A stretch of 64,000 nucleotides of DNA from Sitta carolinensis (taxonomy: Eukaryota; Chordata; Aves; Passeriformes; Sittidae). This document shows, piece after piece, positions 36,501 to 48,300 of the stretch. Both the position numbers and the translations under genes were made by a program. Positions within the stretch are counted from its first letter, which is position 1. Every line of letters starts with the position of its first letter. The stretch is from NCBI GenBank assembly GCA_032173965.1, contig JAVUNC010000004.1:65036501-65100500 (forward strand). The letters are read 5' to 3'. Below the pieces are notes generated by a model. That model worked only from the letters and a program-made list of their open reading frames with translations. It was not told the DNA's origin and made no database searches.

Positions 36501-39300
36501 GTTTAGAGCACATACCTAGAAATATTAGTTTCCACATCACTGTTTTAAAAATACTCTTACCCGTCTGCAGTTAGCAGCCTCCTGCCCTATTGTTTACAGC
36601 AAAAACCTGCTCCTTCCAAGCTTTTTGAAATGGCTTTATGGCACAATGTAGAGCGAGCAAGCATAATGTTGACAGTATATGTGCAAACCAGATGGAACAG
36701 CAGCAAATGGACTCATTATTGTACTTCAAGCCTTTGCTTCCTTTTATTTAAGTGAAGCCTTGTACACGTTAAGTATGGAAATGAAGGATTGCAGGTAGTC
36801 TGATTCAATTTTATTAAGTATTAAGCACATATTTAAGGCAAGCCCTTGGGATGTTAAAACACCTTTAGACAGAGATCCTGTAATAACTGAGAACAGATTG
36901 AACAAGTCACTAAATGACTGAAAGAAAAATTGTATGATTAAAAGGAAAAAGGCACAGACATGTCTCATTTTAATGAAATCATACTGCTTTTCATGGGTGT
37001 CTCTAAGCAAGCTATTTTCTTCCTGATCATCTCGTTTTACCACTAAAATGTGACCCCTACTTTGCATGTATGGGCTTCCACGCATGGGCTTCTTCAGCAA
37101 CCTTAGTGATATTCACTGCTGTCATTTATTCAAAACTAAGCTTGTGCAATTCAGGACATGCAGTGTTTTGTGGTGGAACACAGGGCTTTTAAATAAGTGA
37201 CAAAATGTTTAAAAAACATACTTAGTTACACTGTCCAAAATATGTATTACATATTTGTCATTATTTTTAACAGATGTGGAGGTGACTTTGTTTTAATATC
37301 TGGGGTTTTCAGAATTATGGGAATAGCACATTTCAATGATAAATAGTTGTGTCAGTTTATCTAGTACCTACATTTGCAATCTAAGCTTTCTTCCTGAGGG
37401 AATGAGAGGAATACAAATATTTCTGGTATGAATTTCCTTTATCATTTTTCTTTAACTTCTAGACCTTCCTGTTGCTATCATCACCTTCCACGTATAAATA
37501 GATGTATCAGTTAATATATCTGGAAGTAGGCAATTAACCTAAGGTGTTTTTTCTTAATTAGAGTTGTATAGATAATATGTTTTAAAGTTTGATGCTAGTC
37601 ATCCATGTGACCTTAGAAAAGCAGATAGCAGTCTAATTCTGCTTTTCTATGAAGTCTCCCACGAAAATTAATTTCATGATGGAGTGCCAAGATCAAAGCT
37701 TATCTGAAAGCATCTGAGATTACAAAGATGCCAAATTCATCCACATCTTCCCTGAAGCACTTTCCACCAAATATCTGGCCTAGCATTCCCCTGTCATGAA
37801 AGCATAGCCAAATGCTTAATTCCAGGAGTGAAAAATATTTCTATATATTTAAACACCATCAAGGGATACGACTATCTTGCTGCCAGCTCTGTGGGCAGTT
37901 TAATAACCCTGTTAATGATGCAGTACTGCATGTCAGAGGTTGGTGTTGACTTTGGATGGATAGATAACCTTGGTCTGCAAAGGGAAGTGCAAGATATCTT
38001 GCTTGGCATAAAGGAGAAAGATGCTGAGCTTAAAGAGACAACATCAAGGCTTCCATGTGGGAGTCAAATACTTCCCAAGGAAGTTAAGGGAGGTGAGTCA
38101 CCTGGAAACACTCAGGGTGCATCTTCATTATAAAGTACTAAACACTATAAAGCTCCACAACAACTTTGACTTGATAAAATAGCTTTTCCTGCTCATCCTT
38201 CTTCTCTTTTCCTCTTGCTAATCACCTTCTTTTTTTCTGATAGCAGTTGACTGTCTTTCCTGAATTGAATGTTGAGTTGTTTACATACCTATATTTGTTT
38301 TTTATAAAGGAGAATCACTATGTTTGAATGGAGGGTAAATTCCCAGGCTGTATGTATGTGCTGTATGTAACCCCATTAATTACATACAGTGCTCTTTACA
38401 TAGGCAGTAAGAAATGCAAACAGCAGGACTTTTTGGAGCTGCAAGTGTGGAAAGAAAGTGAATTCTCAAAATGCAACCAAACCACATTTTTCATAGGGCT
38501 GCCTGATGGGAAGGCAACATCACCAAAGCATTTTCACCTGGTGTTGAGATATAAGTGACTGTTACTGAGCAGTTCAGAAGGAGAGGTTTTCCTTTTCTGT
38601 ACTGGAGAACAGCAGAATAGAGGGATATTCAATATAGAAGTTTGCCTCCATCACTGTGGTCATTAACCAAAGTTGTTTATTAAAAAATATATGCCCATGG
38701 GACAGATACTTCCTATTAAATTTTAAATCAGTCATGCAAGACTGAGGGGAAACAAAATCCCTTTTGATGATTAAGGACATTGTGGCATAGAGCTCTGCCC
38801 CTACCTTGGTAGTGTCTTTTCAGAAGCAGAGGCTCTAACATGGAAATTGAATAGGTTTGGTAAAATATTAAAAGAATTTGGCTATTAACTAACAGATATG
38901 GAAAATTTTGCCATAATATTTTTAATGTAACTATCAAAAGATTGAAGTGGCTTTTGAGTTTAGGTTGGACTACAAAGTAAGCATTGACTCTCCCTTTAAA
39001 CACAACATAAAAAGCAGAGTTCACTTAGTGCAATATCCCAGATCCTGCAATGAAAAGGCAAATTTCCCTTGCAGCTCTTCTAAATCTCTCCTGCAGAGTT
39101 TGTATCCAGGCCTTCATTTGGGATATAGCTGGTCAAGCAAGACACCAAAGTTTTGCTGCTCTTGAGGTGTCACACCCACACAGTAGCACAGCCCAGATTT
39201 GGAAGGCTCCTCTTTGCAACTCAGTGCTGTTCATTATTCCCTTATTGTCTGCCAAGCTCAGCATTCACAAACCACAAATAAATAATGAGACAAAAAGATG

Positions 39301-39337
39301 AGTTCTGGGACCAAGAAATGTTTTTTTTCCCAGAACT
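39301..39337. repeat. Inverted repeat, 10-bp arms
   Basis: AGTTCTGGGA (39301-39310) pairs with TCCCAGAACT (39328-39337) across a 17-base loop that includes a T8 run. The arms resemble STAT-type TTC...GAA half sites only loosely. Confidence 0.7.
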
Positions 39338-40259
39338 TATGGATTTAATCCAACAGCAAGCCCTGAGGCTGCATGATCATTGTTCCCTTGAAACAGCAAC
39401 ACACAGTTCTTCACTCCCTGCTTGATTTATTGCCCACAAATATGAGCCTGTGTGCATGTCTTGTCATCTGATACACTTGTTTTAGTAGTCCATATAATAT
39501 GAATTGACTACCAGAAAATGCATATTTGTTTCACAGCCAAGATAAAATACAAAATATATTTCCAACTGCACCATTTTTTCCCCCTGTTTATTAATATATG
39601 AAGCCAAATGCTATTACTCTTACTGAAGTCAGTGGGATTAGCTGGGCTAAGGAATGCTTTCATTCACATCGTGCATTTTTGTGACCAGACTAAATTTAGG
39701 AGAGAGATTTTAGCAGCAGCAGACAGAGTAAAGCAAGGGATGAAAGATGTCAGGAGAAGGTGATGCTGCTGGGTGGTACAGCAGCAGAAGGGGCAGAATA
39801 GCATGGGAGAGCTAAAGACCCTTGAAAACCAACCTTCAGGTGTCTCCCTAGGCCCCACATCATGCAGGGTTTAATGATCACCAGTTATTCTGGTCACTTC
39901 ACCACCTTTCCTTCAGTGTCCTGGTTGTAGATCAAGCATGACAACAGCAGTCCATTTTGCCTGGTAGTCACAACATCAAATGAATGATGCATTCAAATAG
40001 TAAGATGAGCAACCCAAGTAGTCCATGAGGGAAACATTTCTGCCTTTAGCCCAGCATTTATGTGGGGTGAAGGAAGCAACAGAAGAAAAGTACTAAGACG
40101 TTTCCTTTGGAAAATGGGGTCAGAGACAGCTTCAGGAGAATGTTGTGTATGTCCAAGGGAACCTGATCTTCACAGGAACCAACACACCATGGCTGTCAGA
40201 AAACATCTAAAAGAATCAGCCCAGGACTGCTCAGAGCTTGGGAACCAGGCTGGTCTACA

Positions 40260-40760
40260 AGTAAACTGGTCAGAGGACTGAACTCCACTCAACCACCCCA
40301 AGGGAGATTACAGTTTGGAGTTGCAATTTACTGAAAAGATTACAACAAATACAACCATACAGAGAAAACAGGTTTTAACTCCCCACATCAGAGTACAACC
40401 TAGCACCTATTGGTCAGAGACATGGTACAGTCCTGAGGAAATTCTGATCCTCCTCTGGATCTATCAAATGGTGGTGTGCTCAGTCCCCAAGCCCAAGATT
40501 TGTACATGCTGAGGTTCAGGTGGGAATGCTCAGTGCCTCCCCCAGGGCAGGTACTGTCACAAGCACGATATAACACCGTGAATCACGAGGTATTTGGGGA
40601 GCCCTTGGTGGTCCAAGCCATTGCAGCTGCCTGTTCTGCTGCTGCCTTGGATCCACCACGGCCCATTGGCAGAGATGACCCCTCAAGCTGGGTGCAACTG
40701 TGCTGGCACCTCCCCAGAAGGGAGTCATCACAGCTGAGCTAGTTGTGAAGAAAAAGAAAC
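40260..40760 (-). mobile_element. Candidate retroviral LTR
   Basis: The block contains CTCCACTCAACCACCCCAAG, GATTACAGTTTGGAGTTGC, CACCTATTGGTCAGAGACA, GAAATTCTGATCCTCCTCTG, CCTCCCCCAGGGCAGGTACT, GGGGAGCCCTTGGTGGTCCA and a final GGAGTCATCACAGCTGAGC. The wording resembles another LTR family repeated in songbird genomes. It has the same kind of 'ttactgaaaag' site early in the block as the LTR at 14901, suggesting minus orientation. The termini are not defined and the family is recalled from memory. Confidence 0.4.
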
Positions 40761-40979
40761 ATTAGTCTGCCTTGCAGGTTTGCCTCCTTCTCTTATCCCA
40801 TTTAACACCCAGCTTGTAGCCTGAGGTGTCGGGTGTGCACAGGGCAGCTCCTGCACAGGACCCATCATTTACAGTTCATCAGAAATGGTGTAGGGGGGAG
40901 TTGAATACACAGTCTGGAACACCCACACAGTGATGAACTGGCACCCTACCCCTGCGTCAGGTTCTTTAAATAAAAATAT

Positions 40980-41560
40980 ATAAAAATAAAATACTTTTTT
41001 TCTTGTTGTGTTTCTGTTTCCTTAGTTTCTGTGGCTCATGAGCTTGGCTTCCACCTGACCTTATTTTGTCTCTGTCTCTGTGAAGGCTTTCTGTTTCCCC
41101 CAGCCCAGTATCTGGAGAAGTGTTCAAGATCTGTTCTCGTGTTCAGGGATTTGTTTATTCTTTGCTTATCTCATATTTGTGGCCCTGGCCTGCTACGATC
41201 TTTTCTGCAGGCCAGGCTGTGCTGAACTCCCCAGCCTTTGGGATGGTGTTATCTTTTATACTAAAAATTACTAAAGATAACAATTCTCCAATACCTATTA
41301 ACTACATTGAACAGTGTACTTTTATTCTAGACCAACCAAAATGTGCCACAACACCACCACAGAAGATGGAGAACAAGAAGACGAAGAAGAAGCCCAGGGA
41401 CACACCCCATTGCCTCCATCTTTGTTCCCTGATCCCACATCCTAAAATCCCAAAATTCTACTTTTTCACCCTGTGACATGCTAATTATCATTCTGTCTAA
41501 ATTCTTGTGACTTTTAAATTTCCCCAGGACAGTCAGAAGGATGTCCTGGTTCCCACACCC
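40980..41560. mobile_element. Possible LTR-retrotransposon-derived DNA
   Basis: Contiguous with the candidate LTR. The segment from 41340 to 41530 (GAAGATGGAGAACAAGAAG, CAGGGACACACCCCATTGCC, CCTGTGACATGCTAATTATC) has phrases I associate with endogenous retrovirus LTR/leader sequence in passerines. No gag, pol or env reading frame is present. It may belong to the same insertion as the preceding block or to a separate one. Confidence 0.3.
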
Positions 41561-44500
41561 CTGTAACCAGGACAGGAAGAGCTGTCACCCTTTGCACAGA
41601 CTGGCTCCCAGGGTGCCAGCACAGTCCATCGAGTCAACAGTGCCAAGAACATTTAAATCCTACAGAAATCAGAGGAATGATGAGGGCAATATGGCTTTAC
41701 CATGGGAAACTGATGGTGCTGGCACTTGTTGGTGGTTGGATTAGAGAGGAGTTCTTCATGGTGGTGAACCAGCAGACACACTGACTGACATCACAGTCCT
41801 TGAGTGCATTAATGCTAAAGGGATCTTTGTTCCCAAAACTTCGACTTGCACAAGAGGAAAAAAACAACACAAATCACCTGCTGCTCAGTTCCTCTGAAGT
41901 TAAAAGCCAGTAGTTATAATTTTTAAATCTTTTGCACCAATGTCTCATTTGCAAACGTCTCTGAGCCATTGACATGAATAACAATTTTAACTTCAAATAC
42001 CAAACTATTTTTCTATTGTTTGGTTTCTGGATGATGTAAAAGCCTGACAGAGAGAGAGCACCAGATAACATAGGTGAGCCAAGGTTCTGCTACAGCTCTG
42101 AGAACCTGAGGCTGAGATTAAGAAAAGAAGAAGAATAAGCACACATGAAAGTGAGAACACATAGGAAAACAAAAAATATAACTTTCAGTTTTAAAGAACA
42201 CAAGCCTTGTTTCTGGCCTCAGCATTTCTGTTTTCTTTCCCGGGACAGCGAGAGATAGCCCTGACACAGGCAAATTTCTCTTAATTCTAGAAGGTTCCTT
42301 GTACAAGATTAAAATTAGAAGAGGGCTAAGAATTTTAAAACTATTTGTGTGGAGTTTGTTCTCTCTTGGGATGTTGCTGGGGAAAAAATCTGCCTCAGAA
42401 ATTGGGAAGGATCTGTTCTAAGATATGTTTAAAGACATGTTGGGTTGGGGTTTTTTGTTCTATTTTTTGTTGTTGTTTGTTTGTTTTTTAAATGCTAGAT
42501 ATCACTGACAAAATAGCAAATTACAGTAGGAGGCTCCTCCTTGATTTTAGTCTTCTCAGATTTTGTTGTTTTAGGAGAGCAGAGGAGCCATTTACCTCCA
42601 GGAGCCCTGTCCTGGCTCCTCTGGTTCTAGTGAGTGTAGTTTAGTGACCTAGTGATGCAGGACAAGTTATTGTGCTGGTTGGAACAAATGAATAGAGAAA
42701 AACTTAAAGTAGTTGCAAGGCACTTTTACTAAGAGAATTATTGCATAGAGCAAGGAATTACATCATCCACTAGCAACAAGTAAAAAATTGGATGTAAATA
42801 TATAGGAAATATGGGTTTGAATAGATATACACATTTATATTGAACATGGAAAGTGTTATATATGTAGCAGGGAAATCATGTTACTATTTTCCCAATAAGA
42901 GAACCAAGCTCTACAAGAAGTTTATTTTGTGTAGAGTTTTCATACTGTTAAATACACTGTGAGAATAGAAAAACAATCACATTTCACTGGAGGGGTCCAA
43001 GCCAGCAGGTTGGTTGTGTGTTTACACTACCTAAGTCTCTATAGCTGGGGCATGCAAATGCTATAAAAATTTGCTAGAGTTTTAAATGCCTTGCTGAATG
43101 AAAATAAAAAAAAGCTACAGAAAATCAAGCTCATCCTGGAAACATTTCTCATAAATTTGTTGATAAAGACCATTTTCTGGAAAAGCTGAAGAAAAATGTT
43201 TCTGCCTGGTTCAGGCAATCTGTGGAGAATTCAACAGTGAAACTGAACTCCAGGTATTTACTTGGGGTCCTAAATTAGAACAGAAGTAGCAAGAGAAAAT
43301 AGTTGAATTTCAGATAGTGTTTGAAGCACCTAAGGTGTTGTCTTGACCCCTGGGTGACAGACACAGCTGTCCCTGTGGTGAGTTGGGAGTGATGAAGGAC
43401 CACGTCCATCTCTGTTGCTGCACTGCCAAGTCAGGGTGATCATTTGTAGGGCAAGTACTGGGAGCCAGGGAGCTTGGGCATTTAGTTTTACTTCTCATGG
43501 GTCTTGGCATCATCCCTCAATGCACCCACAAAGCAATCTGACTGCAAGGATGCCCAAACTATTCACAGTCAGGTAGATTTTAAAATCTCAGGTTCACCAT
43601 CATCCCCTCTTGCACTTTATTTTTATTGAATTTAAGGGGTTTTTCTGACTTTCATAGCCTTTTCCTTTTGTGTTTTTCTTTTTTGCATTTCAAACTTAAC
43701 AGAGGCAGGCCAATTATTCATGATACCTGATTAATCCAAGTGTTCACTGGGAAAGACCTTGCTGCAGCCTGATAGAGAAGGTGTGATGAATTAAGACCCT
43801 GTCGTTTGAAAAACTTCACTGAATCTGAAACTAAAGAGAAAACTCTTTCCAAAGAAATTTTACTTTTTAAATTTGCCTGTTTAACTTTCACCAGTATTTA
43901 CATAGGACTCTGGCAATAGAGGAGGGTGGAAGTGGTTGATGTGCCTGTGACAGGATACCCAGATCCGTGAGAACCTTTGGATCTAATCTTGCATTGATCA
44001 AGTTGATCCCCTCTTGAGGTAAGGGGGCAGGATTGTATTTCATGTTCTGTTTTCTTTTTTTCTCTTTCCTTAATTTCTGGTACAAAGAATATAATCTAAT
44101 CTTTTCAATTCCTGAGAGGCTTCCTTTTTTCTAAGTGCTCTTATCTGCTCCAGCATTACATATTTACCTGCAATACCATTTTAAATGGTGGTTTCAGTTC
44201 TGTGAAACTCTCAAGTGTTGAAATGCTTTCCCACACAGCAATACCTTCATGTGCTAATAGCCAGCCACTCATGTTAGAATTTCCCTCACTGAACACTAGT
44301 GGCCAAACCAATCATCCCAAAAAAGTAATTTTTGCTGAGGCAATAAATTGCTTTTCACCTTGCTATTAAAAATACAGCTAAAAAGCAGTGGTAAAGGATT
44401 GTAATAAAATTACATTTTCCGTAGTATTTCAGGAGATTTATGCTGATAAATTTTAACCCTGAAATTTCAAGATGCCTGAAATTTTTCATTAAAGGTAGAA

Positions 44501-47379
44501 GACTGACAGTACTGTCTTTTCACTTGGAATGGCCAAAATCAAAAAATGTTTCTGAAAGGTACTATTTAATTTAGTTTCTTCTATTTTAAATTTCCAGATA
44601 TTTTCATTTCTATGGAAAGGACTTCAATTAAAAGTCTATCTTCTTTCCTAATAATAAAAAATAAAACCATCAAGAGCACAGAAAAATGCAGCCCTGAAGC
44701 CTCTTGCTTAGTGGCGAGATACGTGGTTTATATTTGCCTAGTGTTTTCAACATGAATGGCTGTAGTCATTTATAAGATGGTGACCAATGAAACACTGCTA
44801 TCCACTTGATGTTGGAAGGAATTAGGATGTGGAAATCAGAATTTACCGGAAATCAGAATCTACCATAAATTTAGAATGAGAGCAAAAATGAAACCAGACA
44901 AATTCCAAGTTTTGTACCTCAAACAGATAAGCCCAGACAGCAATAAAAGCTTTCACAAGGAAATCACTGTGCAAGGTCCCATTGTCTTGGTTTACTCTGT
45001 GACACTGAGAGGATCAATTGCTCTCTGTTTCCAGCACACTTCCTCTCTTTCTACACTGTTCCTTCTTCAGTCAGTATCTCCCACCAGGTGCCACCCAAAT
45101 GACAATCTCCATCTTCTTTGGCAGCTTCCTTCTGGAAACAGAAGTAGCTCACAATAAAATGCTAAGTCAAATAGTGCTTAAAGGATTTTGAGCCACAAAG
45201 GACACAAAAAAAACTCTCATCCCACTTGTGTGAGTGATGCTTAAGAAATCAATAGCACTCCAGCAGAACGAAGCAGATATCTCTGAAGAAGACACTCAGT
45301 GATCCCCCTTTATCCTGCTCTTGCTGTTCATCAGTTAGTGATGCAAGCCCAGTTCCCCACTTCTCTGCACCCTTTTCAAAAGGGACAGAAATCTAAAGTC
45401 ACTTTTGAGAGGTGTCACTAACTCTGCTTCAAGAGAAATGCAGGAAATTAATGTTTTGTGTAGTTCTTGTTTGATTTATTAAATAGTTTGATTTTCTTCT
45501 TTACACTGAATTTTTTTAAAGAGTGCAAAAGCACATGCTTTCTTTTTCTCCCTTTTCCAAGCAGAGCAACTGAACTTATTCACAGTCCGCTCACTGGAAA
45601 ACAAAAAGCCTGGTTCTTTTCATAGCTCTTTGTCTTGTTTTAAAGCCAAGTGTTTGCTTCTGCCAGCTTTTAGTTGCACAGAAAACTTGACGTTGGTGAG
45701 TGTGAAGGAGGTTTTCTATCATTATGTCCGATGGCTGTTCTGCTCTGTTGGTGATTATTCATTTACCTCTGATGTTTGCAGCTCTTGGCAGCAGCTGCTA
45801 CAAAACTTGCAGCAGCTCAGTGTTACTTCCTATTTGTCATTCACTGAATCATTTTTTTTTTTCTGTTCTAGGAAAACATCAATGTCTTAATGCAATTTAT
45901 TCTTCTGATTAATGAGAGAAGTAAACCCATACGTTTTTCTAGTTTACACCTACTTTATTCAATAAGCTACAGTTGTAGGTATTCAAGAATATTTGAATTG
46001 AAAGCACTCCGTGAAATTTTAATCCTCATGTGGAAAAGAAAACATTTTAGCTGATTAGTCTCACTTTTTCCTATCATCTGCTACAGGAAACAGAGATATT
46101 AGGGAAATGAGTTTTGTAATAATCAAGTGAGCTTGGCAAAGCAGTATTTTGTTTCCATGTGTTCGGTGTGACCCATGAGGAGGTGGCTGGTTTTTATCTG
46201 CCATAAGCAGTAGGTCTGTCATTGGGGAATATTAATCCTGATGTCCTCTCTGTGAATGCCAAGACTATGCCCAAAACAGACACTAAAATTCACATTTCCT
46301 AAATAGTCCATTTTAAAAGTCCATTTAGACAAATAGTCTTTTTCTATGAAGACTTTGAAATTAAATTGTTTCTGAGTTAAGCCTGAAACAGGTCAGAATC
46401 AGTCCTGATATTCACTGAGGCAGTGCCATGAACATCAGTGGATAGATATGTATTTACAGAATATATATTTGATGCAACTGGTGAAAGGTATGAGACTGCA
46501 TTCTAACTGGGATCCTGACACTCTATGAACTTGGATGATGGTTTGAAGTGTAAGAGGCACCCATCACCCCACCTTTGGTTTTAGCAGACAGCTTTTCACT
46601 TAAAAGGAAGATAATTTCTTTAAGCCTTAAAGACAAAGCTTTTTGCTTGAATTTTTAGCAGGAAGAACTTAACTGCCTCTTACTGAAAAAGTAATGACTC
46701 AATACATCTTAATCAGAGCATATGTCCTTCAGAGACAGAAGGTCTTGGGAAATTTCACCTGCAGCCCACTTATAATACAAGCTTGACAAAGTTCAGTACT
46801 TGTTTGGTACTATAAAAAATGTAGATGCATTTCATCATCATCTCCCTTATGCTTTTTCTGAAGGACATAAAGCTACCAGCCCAGACCTTTATGGCAAAAA
46901 TAGGAATCCAATGTATAATTTCTCACAGCAGTTATTACGTATCACCTCTCTTCTTGCATGGTCTGATATGGTATGGGAATGGGCTTGTACTGTCTTCCCA
47001 CACAACTTACATAGTCCTTGGCATCTTTGACCCCATTTTTCCATGACAATGGAAATACCCACTGCATTTACTGTGCAAACTCTACTGCAAAGATTTTAGA
47101 ATTAGTGGTTGAAAGATAACTCAGTCTTCAATGTTTTATTTGTTTTGCTGTGAGTGGCAGAAGATGTCAGGGTACCGTGGATATGGCCACCTTCATCTTC
47201 TGAGTCCAAAGTGCTGCAATAGAAACTGAGAGCTCAGCAGCCCAAAACTTTCTCTGAAAAAGGATAGTGAAGAAAAAGCCTTAAGCTTCAGCTGGGGAGA
47301 GTAATAGATTTGCTTCTGGGTGAAAATTTTCATCCTGTAAAATGTCCCCCAGGACTAATTCTGTGGGTATGAATAAGAG
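41561..47379. other. Gene-free DNA
   Basis: No supported gene or clear transposon. There is a T/G-rich stretch at 42440-42490 and a 17-bp tandem duplicate at 44831. The rest is AT-rich unique sequence. Confidence 0.6.
44831..44864. repeat. 17-bp tandem duplication
   Basis: GGAAATCAGAATTTACC is followed at once by GGAAATCAGAATCTACC, a single-base difference. Confidence 0.9.
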
Positions 47380-48300
47380 GCTTAAAAATACAAATTTTGC
47401 CATGCAAGTGAATAATCTGTCACTGGCCTTCCATCAGCTTTACTGCTGTTAGTGGGCCTCATATGGGTCTTGCTGATACGCAGTGTAAGGTTCTGGAAAC
47501 TTTGAGCATAGTTTCCTAAAAGGCTAGGTAATTCTGTGCAATCATTAACCACCTCTTGCTGCTTGGCACACTGAAATAATAAGGGTAATTGAATATCACG
47601 CTTCTGGGTGTATGCTAATTGCCTGCAGGGCTCTGGAAGGATGTTTCATCCCTGTACACCACACAGCATAATTGGATAGGTAATAGGCATTATGGGAGCC
47701 TTCCAGCTTCCTCAAGAATATCAGTGCAGAAGGCAAAATGTCAAGTTAGATGAACAAATGATTTAATACAGTCTGGCAAGCCCTCTGCTCCTACGGTGCC
47801 GTGGTGAGCAAGTGATTGCAGGATATGCACCTGCCATTGTGTAATGAGGTCCTGAGCATCCCAGGTCACTATTTTTAACCTGAAAGACCAGCAAAAGCCC
47901 CACGTTTCTCAACAGGCTAATTTCTATGGCAAACTCCATTTAAAGCAATGTTCGGTTGTGAATTAAAAGGTATTTATGCTTAAATAAGAAGCAGGAGTGA
48001 CTATTCCTGATTTTATAAACACACCACCCCCTGAATCCCTTTAATCTTTGTGTGCTGCTGAATGTGAGGTAATGGAGAGGCACAGTGTGAGTTCAATTAG
48101 TTTAAAATCTTATCATTGTAATTGGGCAGGATGAGCTGTATTATCTTGCCAAATAGGACACTTTGAGATTATTTACTAATTTTTTATATTCTTCCAAATG
48201 AAATTAATTGCATAACAATTAGAAGCTAATATTAATTAATTAATAGGGTCCCTACATAATCGTATGTGATAGACATGCTCAAGTGAGCCTTTTGAGATTA
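47380..48300. promoter_or_regulatory. Candidate conserved non-coding element (enhancer-like)
   Basis: About 0.9 kb free of simple repeats and transposon words, with balanced complex sequence and many homeodomain-type cores (TAATTG, CTAATTGC, GCATAATTGG, TTAATTGC, TAATTAATTAAT). This texture is typical of conserved developmental enhancers in vertebrate gene deserts. There is no open frame of note. Conservation cannot be tested from a single sequence, so this is a texture-based inference. Confidence 0.3.

Larger units (their letters stand above)
30681..40259. other. Gene-free DNA
   Basis: Nearly 10 kb without a supported gene. Noted items are a 13-bp tandem duplicate at 32258-32283, a 17-A run at 33526-33542 and a 10-bp-arm inverted repeat at 39301-39337. 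A plus-strand 163-codon frame at 32637-33128 lies in GC-richer sequence and has no recognisable domain. A 101-codon frame at 37828-38133 is also unrecognised. Confidence 0.55.

Noticed and set aside
37828..38133. 101-codon frame with fairly protein-like composition
   Set aside because: No recognisable domain and no splice or promoter support. A single such frame is expected by chance in 64 kb.
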